Shown here piece by piece: positions 1 to 4,745 of a stretch of 7,488 bases of DNA. Position 1 is the stretch's first letter, and every line of letters begins with the position of its first letter. Made by a program: the position numbers and the translations under genes. The notes under the pieces are model-generated. The model saw only the letters and a list, made by a program, of their open reading frames with translations. It did not search any database and was not told the DNA's origin. Source of the DNA: Acidobacteriaceae bacterium (GTDB taxonomy: Bacteria; Acidobacteriota; Terriglobia; Terriglobales; Acidobacteriaceae); assembly GCA_003165855.1 (NCBI GenBank), contig PMXH01000368.1:2203-9690 (forward strand), in the 5' to 3' direction.

Positions 1-578
1 CGCAGCTCCTTGCGATACTCCTCAAACAAATGCGCAATCTTCTCCGTCTTCGGATCAGCGGACTGCAGGTAAAGCTCCTGCGGATCGAGCATGTGATTCT
101 TCGCCCAGGAGATGCGCGAGAGCACGGTACGCGGCGTGAGTTGCTTGTCATCGAGGCCGAGGCGCTTCATCACCGACTTCACCACCGATTGCATATCGCT
201 CTCGTCGTAGATCACGAACTTCTTGGTGTGGCCGATGGGCGGTTGCCCCGGCATGGCCGAAGGGATTTGCAAAGCTTCAATGTCGCGGCGTAGAACGCGC
301 ACGCAGAAGGAATGAAACGTCGAGATCACCGGCTTGGCGATACTGAGTCCGCCGACGAGCTTTTCCACGCGCTCGCCCATCTCAGCGGCGGCCTTGTTAG
401 TGAAAGTCATCGCCAGAATGGATTCCGGCATCACTCCCCTGTGCTCGATCAGGTAGGCGATACGGTAGGTGATGACGCGCGTCTTCCCGCTGCCCGCGCC
501 GGCGAGAATCAGCACCGGCCCCTCGGTGGTTTCGACGGCCTCACGCTGCTGCGGATTGAGTTGATCGAGAAAAGACAA
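1..578 (-). CDS. pcrA: UvrD/PcrA-type superfamily 1 DNA helicase, N-terminal part (runs off the window)
   Basis: ATP-dependent 3'-5' DNA helicase of the UvrD/PcrA/Rep family, acting in nucleotide excision repair and in clearing replication and recombination intermediates. I read 192 uninterrupted codons; the C-terminal two thirds lie beyond position 1. Visible motifs are the Q-motif region LNPQQREAV (residues 7-15), Walker A AGAGSGKT (26-33), motif Ia TFTNKAAAEM (58-67) and STFHSFCVRVLRR (86-98). Compared with Bacillus PcrA there is an extra Pro/Gly-rich stretch of about ten residues around 105-118. The start is taken as TTG at 578: the frame is closed upstream by TAA at 614-612, it has no ATG before the Q-motif, and GGAG at 593-590 lies about 11 nt ahead of the TTG. 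A weak -10-like TAAAAT lies at 614-609. PcrA is favoured over UvrD by general resemblance only; family assignment is certain. Confidence 0.93.
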   Translation of the reverse strand, partial: MSFLDQLNPQQREAVETTEGPVLILAGAGSGKTRVITYRIAYLIEHRGVMPESILAMTFTNKAAAEMGERVEKLVGGLSIAKPVISTFHSFCVRVLRRDIEALQIPSAMPGQPPIGHTKKFVIYDESDMQSVVKSVMKRLGLDDKQLTPRTVLSRISWAKNHMLDPQELYLQSADPKTEKIAHLFEEYRKEL

Positions 579-719
579 TGCGGAAGGGGCTCCGGAGTTG
601 ATAATTGGATTTTACAGGGGATTCGGGATTGACGAGTCATTCCTCTTTCGGAACCTACAACTTTTAGAAGTGAACTTTTTCCGTAAACCATCCCGTTACT
701 CGCAGATAGACTTTGTGAC

Positions 720-791
720 GGGCCCGTGGTGTAACGGCAACACGGCACCCTGCGACGGTGGCAGATGCGGGTTCGAATCCCGTCGGGTCCA
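720..791 (+). tRNA. tRNA, anticodon GCG (tRNA-Arg by anticodon), with G3:U70
   Basis: A complete cloverleaf of 72 nt can be folded by hand. The acceptor stem is 720-726/784-790 (7 bp). The D-stem is 729-732/740-743 (4 bp) with a GG-containing loop. The anticodon arm is 745-749/757-761 with loop CTGCGAC at 750-756. The variable loop is 762-766. The T-stem is 767-771/779-783 with loop TTCGAAT, and the discriminator is A791. The anticodon is 752-754, GCG, which reads Arg CGC. The 3' CCA is not encoded. Oddities: the third acceptor pair is G722:U788 (G3:U70), the classic alanine identity element; the 27:43 pair is G·G; and bacteria normally decode CGC with tRNA-Arg(ACG, inosine-modified), so GCG is uncommon. 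The isotype is therefore less certain than the presence of a tRNA. Confidence 0.88.
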
Positions 792-810
792 CGCTCCGGT
801 CTTCGGAGCG
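792..810 (+). terminator. Stem-loop directly after the tRNA
   Basis: CGCTCCG/CGGAGCG pairs as a 7-bp stem with loop GTCTT, starting on the base after the tRNA discriminator. It may end tRNA transcription or guide 3' processing. There is no T-run behind it (CGGGTTCTG follows), so as a rho-independent terminator it is weak. Confidence 0.4.
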
Positions 811-857
811 CGGGTTCTGTGGGGAGCAAAGCGGGACAGCTTCCCTACAAAAGTAAC

Positions 858-885
858 TTGACTGCAAATTTGGGTGACTTATACT
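858..885 (+). promoter_or_regulatory. Strong sigma-70-like promoter for a short transcript
   Basis: A -35 box TTGACT (858-863) and a -10 box TATACT (880-885) are separated by 16 bp. Each differs from consensus at one position. The predicted start is near G892. No gene lies downstream on this strand before the terminator at 925-954, and the next gene is convergent. The promoter therefore appears dedicated to a very short RNA. Confidence 0.68.
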
Positions 886-891
886 GAAAAT

Positions 892-954
892 GTCGCAGGG
901 TGCTGTAGGTGCCCAGATTTAATTGGCCCCGAGGAATCGGGGCCTTCGTCTTTT
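892..954 (+). ncRNA. Candidate small RNA of about 60 nt
   Basis: Defined by the promoter at 858-885 and the intrinsic terminator at 925-954. It would fold into a 5' hairpin at 898-914 (GGG/CCC closing pairs, two G·U pairs, one C-G pair, loop TGTAG). A single-stranded A/U-rich linker (AGATTTAATT) follows, and then the terminator hairpin. No start codon with a ribosome binding site and no plausible peptide lies inside. This architecture is typical of trans-acting sRNAs, but I do not recognise a known family. It could instead be a leader or attenuator remnant. Its 3' end stops about 7 nt short of the stop codon of the convergent methyltransferase gene. Confidence 0.55.
925..954 (+). terminator. 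Rho-independent terminator
   Basis: An 8-bp GC-rich stem GGCCCCGA/TCGGGGCC with GGAA loop (925-944) is followed by TTCGTCTTTT. The U-rich tail is on the plus strand, so it best ends the short transcript starting near 892. On the minus strand the hairpin follows the methyltransferase stop codon but has only AATTAAATCT behind it, so it may act there more weakly. Confidence 0.8.
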
Positions 955-960
955 CGGGTT

Positions 961-1806
961 TCACACCCATGCCGCCATCAAATGCCCAATGCTGCCGCGG
1001 ACCAGCAGCCCATCTTTGCGGTCTTTGAAGTAACGCGCGTTGAGTTCCTTGCCTTGCAGGAACTCGGTGCGGCGGAATCCCATCCCCTTCAGCTCGTCCT
1101 GCAGTTTTTCGGGATCGAAGAACAATTGAAACGGCTCCCCATACCGCGCCACGCGCTGCGATAGCGCCTCCAGCGCCTGCCGCTGTCCCGCATTCAGCAA
1201 TGCTGGATCGACCGCGAAATCAAAGACCACGCCGCTGCCCACGGGCATCTTCGCGATGAAACTCAGCGTGCTCATGCAAGCTTCGCGCGTGAGATAAGGC
1301 GTCACCCCCAGCCAGGAAAAGAACGCCGCCGCATTCACATTGAATCCGGACTGCCCCAACCCATCCGCCAGCGTTTGCCGCTCGAAGTCAATCGGCGTGA
1401 AGGTCAACGACGTTGGAATCGCAATGCCGCCCGCCTGTAGTCGCTCGCGCTTCCAAGCCTGCGTGGCGGGATGGTCCACTTCGAACACTCGCAGGCCTGG
1501 GTGAGGGTTGCGATAGGCGAAGGTATCAAGTCCAGCGCCGAGCACAACATATTGCTTCACGCCATGCGCGACCGCGTGCGCCAGCTCATCCTCGGCGAAC
1601 CGGCTGCGCGCCGCCATGAACGCCCGAAACGCCCGCGAAAAAGCATGGTCTTCTTTGGGATTGGATCGCAGCTCGTTTTCCGCTTCGGCGCCAATGATGC
1701 GTAGCGCCAGCGGATCGTCGAGCACCCTGGGCTGGTCCAAAAGCTGGTGCGCGGCCCTGCGAACTGCCACTCGATGCGCAGTCTTGCTGAATGTGCCTTC
1801 TTGCAT
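961..1806 (-). CDS. SAM-dependent methyltransferase, LCM/TIGR00027-like family
   Basis: A class I methyltransferase of the leucine-carboxyl-methyltransferase-like family; the methyl acceptor is unknown. The 281 aa match the usual length. The N-terminus shows the family pattern QEGTFSKTAHRVAVRRAAHQLLD followed by DDPLALRI (31-38). The SAM-binding motif VVLGAGLDTFAYR is at 87-99, the acidic strand-2 motif VFEVDHPATQAWK at 107-119, a TPIDFE segment at 137-142, and the typical FFSWLGVTPYLTREA at 162-176. The start ATG at 1806 fits the family N-terminus; the nearest AGGAG lies in the last codons of the upstream gene, rather far (about 18 nt), so translational coupling is likely. The upstream DUF971 gene ends only 15 bp away, suggesting one transcript. 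Nothing appears broken. Confidence 0.9.
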   Translation of the reverse strand: MQEGTFSKTAHRVAVRRAAHQLLDQPRVLDDPLALRIIGAEAENELRSNPKEDHAFSRAFRAFMAARSRFAEDELAHAVAHGVKQYVVLGAGLDTFAYRNPHPGLRVFEVDHPATQAWKRERLQAGGIAIPTSLTFTPIDFERQTLADGLGQSGFNVNAAAFFSWLGVTPYLTREACMSTLSFIAKMPVGSGVVFDFAVDPALLNAGQRQALEALSQRVARYGEPFQLFFDPEKLQDELKGMGFRRTEFLQGKELNARYFKDRKDGLLVRGSIGHLMAAWV

Positions 1807-1821
1807 CGACAGGCCTAGGCC

Positions 1822-2217
1822 CTACTCCTGAGTTCCCGCCGGGGCTGCTTTGCACTCCTCGCACGGACAGACCTCGCGCAGGAACTTCCATGAGTAGATG
1901 CCGAGGTCGTGGTCGTCGTTCCACGCGAACCGGATGGCGTACTTGCCGATACCTTCGGCGGAAACGGGCTTGGCCGCGGCCTTGAACATGGGCAGCATCC
2001 CAGAAGCGAGCTTTGCCGGCTCGCCGGGCTTGCGGCCCGACTTGTCGCGCTCTTCGTTGCACATGGCGCAAGGACAGGCGTCGCGAAGATAGACAAAGCC
2101 GTAGTGCGAAACGTGGCCGTCCTTCCACTCGATATCCACGCCGGTGCCAGTCGTGAGATTCACCTTTACTGACTTGGGATCCGTGGCCGCAGTGGGCGCC
2201 TGAACCGGGGTCTGCAT
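1822..2217 (-). CDS. DUF971 / gamma-butyrobetaine-hydroxylase-like N-terminal domain protein
   Basis: A small single-domain protein (131 aa) of the DUF971 family (PF06155), the fold found at the N-terminus of gamma-butyrobetaine hydroxylases and as stand-alone proteins of unclear role, sometimes linked to iron-sulfur or metal handling. The core signature is present: IEWKDGHVSHYGFVYLRDACPC (29-50), then HDLGIYSWKFLREVCPC (103-119). Two Cys clusters, C48-P-C50-x-x-C53 and C117-P-C119-x-x-C122, look metal-binding. The frame is open upstream to 2334, but that would overlap the 46-aa gene, and residues before M at 2217 are low-complexity, so 2217 is chosen. No Shine-Dalgarno is visible. A GATACT box at 2229-2224 lies 6 nt before the ATG, so the gene may also be read from a leaderless start. 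A 6-bp hairpin (2241-2255) sits in the 52-nt gap to the upstream gene. Confidence 0.85.
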   Translation of the reverse strand: MQTPVQAPTAATDPKSVKVNLTTGTGVDIEWKDGHVSHYGFVYLRDACPCAMCNEERDKSGRKPGEPAKLASGMLPMFKAAAKPVSAEGIGKYAIRFAWNDDHDLGIYSWKFLREVCPCEECKAAPAGTQE

Positions 2218-2269
2218 GGGTTCAGTATCGCATAGGGGAATGCGCCGCGGGCGCAGGCAATCGTTTTCG

Positions 2270-2410
2270 CTAGTGGGCAGTGGTGGATGAGGAGGTCTTG
2301 GGACTGGTCGCGACTCCAATGGCCAAGCCTCCAATGGCTCCGGCCAGAATCCCCATCAAGGCCAGGACGAGCGCGCTTTCCACCAAGGCCGCCTTCCCTC
2401 GATCTAACAT
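2270..2410 (-). CDS. 46-aa single-pass membrane protein with glycine zipper, Flp-pilin/TadE-like N-terminus
   Basis: A short gene with an excellent ribosome binding site: AGGAGG at 2424-2419, 8 nt before ATG 2410. It ends in TAG at 2272-2270. The product has a short charged head (MLDRGK), one hydrophobic helix (about residues 7-34) and a Ser/Thr-rich tail ending SSSTTAH. Within the helix, glycines 20, 24, 28 and 32 form consecutive GxxxG steps, a glycine zipper that favours tight helix packing. The segment RGKAALVESALVLALMG resembles the processing region of Flp type IVb pilins and TadE-like proteins (RGQALVEFALVL), though with one extra residue between G5 and E11. No tad genes are in the window. 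It could be a minor pilin, a small membrane regulator or a toxin-like peptide; the function is unknown. It precedes the DUF971 gene by 52 bp on the same strand. Confidence 0.72.
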   Translation of the reverse strand: MLDRGKAALVESALVLALMGILAGAIGGLAIGVATSPKTSSSTTAH

Positions 2411-2482
2411 GGATTTCCCCTCCTCGTTTCGCTGCCAGCGACAGAAAGCTCAGTTTACCTCAGGCAGCCTCAGCCGGACGAA

Positions 2483-2512
2483 TTGTCGGCAGAGGCCCAA
2501 ATCCGGTAGAAT
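2483..2512 (+). promoter_or_regulatory. Probable rpmB promoter
   Basis: TTGTCG (2483-2488) and TAGAAT (2507-2512) are 18 bp apart, placing the transcription start near 2519 and giving an untranslated leader of about 36 nt before rpmB. It is the best promoter match in the divergent gap between rpmB and the 46-aa gene. Confidence 0.5.
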
Positions 2513-2554
2513 AGCTAATTCGGGTCAAGGCCTCTGAAAGGATCGATAGCAGTC

Positions 2555-2743
2555 ATGGCACAACAGTGTGATATCTGCGGCAAGAAGCCGCAATTTGGAA
2601 ACCGCATCAGCCACGCCCATAACGTCACCAAGCGGCGCTGGAACGTAAATCTGCGTCCGGTACATGCCCGCATCGGCGCGGCAACTAAGCGCATCCGCGT
2701 GTGCACGTCCTGCCTGCGCAGCGGCAAAGTGGTCAAGGCGTAA
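2555..2743 (+). CDS. rpmB: 50S ribosomal protein L28 (zinc-ribbon, C+ form)
   Basis: Structural protein of the large ribosomal subunit, 62 aa, the normal length. The sequence MAQQCDICGKKPQFGNRISHAHN is the L28 hallmark, followed by a basic middle (TKRRWNVNLRPV) and CTSCLRSGKVVK near the end. The pairs C5/C8 and C50/C53 form a zinc ribbon, so this is the Zn-dependent C+ type rather than the Cys-free paralog induced in zinc starvation. AAAGGA about 12 nt ahead of the ATG serves as ribosome binding site. It stands alone on the plus strand, convergent with the FKBP gene, and I see no T-tailed terminator after it. Confidence 0.97.
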   Translation: MAQQCDICGKKPQFGNRISHAHNVTKRRWNVNLRPVHARIGAATKRIRVCTSCLRSGKVVKA

Positions 2744-2749
2744 GAGCTA

Positions 2750-2847
2750 AGGTTTACCGCCGAGATCGCCGGGCCCACCAGGAATTTTCCCAGTTCGCTA
2801 GTAAGCGGCAGCTTCTTGGCGCTCTCCGCGTGCTCGGCGGTGAATCT
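2750..2847 (+). repeat. Inverted repeat spanning the rpmB/FKBP convergent gap
   Basis: The 15-nt arms at 2750-2764 and 2833-2847 share the pattern AGRTTYACCGCCGAG in inverted orientation (13 of 15 identical, the other two pairing as G·U in the plus-strand RNA). They enclose 68 nt. The arms begin 6 nt after the rpmB stop and end 3 nt before the FKBP stop, so the element fills the whole intergenic gap. It could form a long stem in either transcript 3' end or be a small mobile or intergenic repeat unit. There is no U-run for a classic terminator. Confidence 0.5.
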
Positions 2848-2850
2848 CTT

Positions 2851-3321
2851 CTACTGCACGCCCAGCAACTGCACGTCGAAGATCAGAGTCGCGTTGGGCG
2901 GGATCGGCCCACCCGGAGTACCTTCGGCGCCATAGCCCAGAGCGGGCGGAATCCTCAACTGCCGTTTGCCGCCCACTCTCATTCCGGCAACTCCTTCTTC
3001 CCATCCCTTGATCACTTCGCCGTTGCCGACGGTGAAATCGAAGGGCTTCCCCGCATCGACTGAACTGTCAAACTTCTTGCCCGACGTAAGCCAGCCCGTA
3101 TAGTGCACGCGCACGTGGCTTCCCTCTTTGGCGGCCTCGCCATTGCCCACCCGGATGTCCCAATAAATCAGCCCAGAGGCCGTCTTCACACCGTCTCCGG
3201 TCACTTTGGTAGGGGCGTTTGTGTTGGGGGCCGTAGTCCTCTTAGCCGTACTCTGCGCCAGGACAAACACTGCTGTAAGCGCGACAATGATGATGGCAAT
3301 TGCTGCAACATACTTGGTCAT
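2851..3321 (-). CDS. FKBP-type peptidyl-prolyl cis-trans isomerase, exported
   Basis: Catalyses cis-trans isomerisation of prolyl bonds during protein folding, here probably outside the cytoplasm. The 156-aa product starts with a signal peptide or anchor (MTKYVAAIAIIIVALTAVFVLA, possible cleavage after A22), then a Thr/Asn/Pro-rich linker to about residue 45 and one FKBP domain (50-156). Active-site residues known from human FKBP12 are all present: Y74, F84-D85, F94, V103-I104, W107, Y130 and F148. The start ATG at 3321 is preferred over an in-frame ATG at 3351 because AAGGAG lies 6 nt before it. The gene follows ridA on the same strand with a gap of 112 bp that contains short direct repeats, so cotranscription is possible but not shown. 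It converges on rpmB. Confidence 0.93.
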   Translation of the reverse strand: MTKYVAAIAIIIVALTAVFVLAQSTAKRTTAPNTNAPTKVTGDGVKTASGLIYWDIRVGNGEAAKEGSHVRVHYTGWLTSGKKFDSSVDAGKPFDFTVGNGEVIKGWEEGVAGMRVGGKRQLRIPPALGYGAEGTPGGPIPPNATLIFDVQLLGVQ

Positions 3322-3395
3322 TCGTATCTCCTTCCAGAATATCCTAACCAAAATCTCAACCGCAGAAGCCGCAGGCGCACACCCGTCTTGGGCTA

Positions 3396-3420
3396 CCCTG
3401 TGATCCCCTGTGCCCTGGTG
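3396..3420. repeat. Short period-11 direct repeat between ridA and the FKBP gene
   Basis: CCCTGTG occurs at 3396-3402 and 3407-3413, followed by a related CCCTGGTG. On the minus strand this reads as tandem CACAGGG units. It resembles degenerate tandem intergenic repeats seen in some acidobacterial genomes; no function is evident. Confidence 0.35.
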
Positions 3421-3433
3421 TTTAAGGTTTATC

Positions 3434-3811
3434 CTACTCGATCGCGATCACGTCAATCTCCACCAGCACGTCCTTGGGCAGGCGTGCTACTTCCACGGTG
3501 GAGCGAGCCGGTGGATCAGAACTGAAATACTGACCGTAAACCTGGTTCATGGCGGCGAAGTCGCTCATGTTCTTGAGGAAGACGGTCGAACGAACAACCT
3601 TCCCCAAGCCACTGCCCGCGGCTTCCAGAATCTCCGACAGATTGCGCAGCACCCGATCGGTTTGGGCGCCCACATCACCGGCCACGACTTGCTGTGTAGT
3701 CGGATCGATTGCAATCTGTCCAGAAGTGAATACGAATCCGTTCGCTTTGATGGCCTGCGAATACGGCCCGATAGCCTGGGGTGCGTCTTTGGTGGAAACA
3801 ACTTCGCGCAT
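3434..3811 (-). CDS. ridA: RidA family reactive-intermediate deaminase
   Basis: Hydrolyses reactive enamine/imine intermediates (2-iminobutanoate, 2-iminopropanoate) made by PLP enzymes, protecting PLP-dependent proteins; cytoplasmic and trimeric in known members. The 125 aa are the usual length. Signatures are A-P-x-A-I-G-P-Y-S-Q (10-19, with Y17), FTSGQIAIDP (28-37), and the C-terminal block PPARSTVEVARLPKDVLVEIDVIAI with the substrate-binding R103 and E118 expected of active RidA. ATG 3811 has GGAG (3821-3818) 6 nt upstream. The leader contains a period-10 repeat (3823-3853) that abuts this ribosome binding site. The downstream neighbour is the FKBP gene. Confidence 0.95.
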   Translation of the reverse strand: MREVVSTKDAPQAIGPYSQAIKANGFVFTSGQIAIDPTTQQVVAGDVGAQTDRVLRNLSEILEAAGSGLGKVVRSTVFLKNMSDFAAMNQVYGQYFSSDPPARSTVEVARLPKDVLVEIDVIAIE

Positions 3812-3822
3812 AGGATTCTCCG

Positions 3823-3853
3823 CCGCTGATTAACGCAGATGCACGCAAAAAGG
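3823..3853. repeat. Period-10 intergenic repeat in the ridA leader
   Basis: GCTGATTAAC and GCAGATGCAC are adjacent related 10-mers followed by GCAAAAAGG. The pattern resembles the GCAGATTAACGCAGAT-type intergenic repeats I associate with Acidobacteria and some other soil bacteria. Its left end abuts the ridA Shine-Dalgarno. A repeat origin is inferred from pattern only. Confidence 0.45.
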
Positions 3854-4004
3854 TCAAATCTAACCAGGGAGGCGGCTGCAGATCCGCCCTAAGACTTCGA
3901 TGCCCGCTGTTACGAAATCCGAACAAGAACACCTTTCCGTCTCTATGCTGGTTTTGCAATCGGTACACTTTCTCTGCTCGCCTAGAGCACTGGGGTTTTG
4001 TATC

Positions 4005-4715
4005 ATGCCCTTCGGCATTCATCTCCGAATCCTATTAGTGCTTGCGCCCGTCGCAACGTGGGCCCTGGCACAGGGGAGCCCACGCGTGGACTTCGAGGCC
4101 CTGCGACAGTTGGACGCCGTTTCCTCCGGCAGGATTGAGAGCCTGGACGATGCCACGGCCTATGTGAGAAAATCCGCGGCCCTCTGCGATGCTGCGGATT
4201 CGCGTCTCGTGCCTGGTGACCTTGAATCTCGCCTTGCCTGGGCCGAGCTGGACGCCGCGAAGGACCCAGACAGGCTCGTGCCGGACCACCAGGTCGCCGA
4301 GGCGTTCAATTTCATCTCCGACGAGTTTGGCGTGCCCCATCCCGCGCGCCTGACGGCTTCAGACGTCTTGCTATACAGGGGCGTCATGTCCGCGATCTTC
4401 CCTCATGTGTTTAGCCCGAAGAGCGTAAGCGGGAACCGGCCCGTTGGGGCGATGGTGATGCTTTACCTGCTGGTCTATAACGGCGGGATAACCGAAGGTG
4501 TGAGGAAGGCGGCGCAACTCGACCGTCCGCCCGGCAGTCTCAAGATTTCCGGCGGAACATCCAGCGGACACATCGGGCTTGCGAGAAATCCTAACCTAAT
4601 TGGAAGGGAATATCAGACTGCCAGGCGGGCGTATTTCCAGCGGCTGTCACCTCACGAGATCCGGTCTTTTGTCGACCGGTCAGCGGGGATCATGGCCCTA
4701 ACGGGCGGGAGATGA
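4005..4715 (+). CDS. Exported protein of unknown function
   Basis: I do not recognise this family. The product (236 aa from ATG 4005) begins with a signal peptide: basic H6/R8, hydrophobic core LRILLVLAPVATWALA, likely cleavage after A22 (ALA|QG). The mature part is soluble-looking and mostly helical in composition. It has a charged region (residues 28-100), a central hydrophobic stretch GAMVMLYLLVYNGG (148-161) that is short for a membrane span, and a Gly/Ser turn SGGTSSGHIG (182-191). A single Cys (C61) rules out disulfides within the monomer. The frame is open further upstream to 3900, but those residues lack signal-peptide logic and overlap the region next to ridA. No strong Shine-Dalgarno is seen before 4005. 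It is an opposite-strand gene between rel and ridA, convergent with rel (30-bp gap) and divergent from ridA. Confidence 0.68.
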   Translation: MPFGIHLRILLVLAPVATWALAQGSPRVDFEALRQLDAVSSGRIESLDDATAYVRKSAALCDAADSRLVPGDLESRLAWAELDAAKDPDRLVPDHQVAEAFNFISDEFGVPHPARLTASDVLLYRGVMSAIFPHVFSPKSVSGNRPVGAMVMLYLLVYNGGITEGVRKAAQLDRPPGSLKISGGTSSGHIGLARNPNLIGREYQTARRAYFQRLSPHEIRSFVDRSAGIMALTGGR

Positions 4716-4745
4716 CTATGAAAATAGTGTACGCTGTCACTGCCT

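Noticed and set aside
598..867. Frames across the tRNA on both strands
   Set aside because: They translate the tRNA itself, a frequent artefact of tRNA genes.
1822..2334. Longer start at 2334 for the DUF971 protein
   Set aside because: The additional 39 residues are Pro/Arg-rich, and they would overlap the well-supported 46-aa gene, which has a strong ribosome binding site in another frame.
2515..2778. Minus-strand frame opposite rpmB
   Set aside because: It is antisense to the highly conserved L28 sequence, with no family resemblance.
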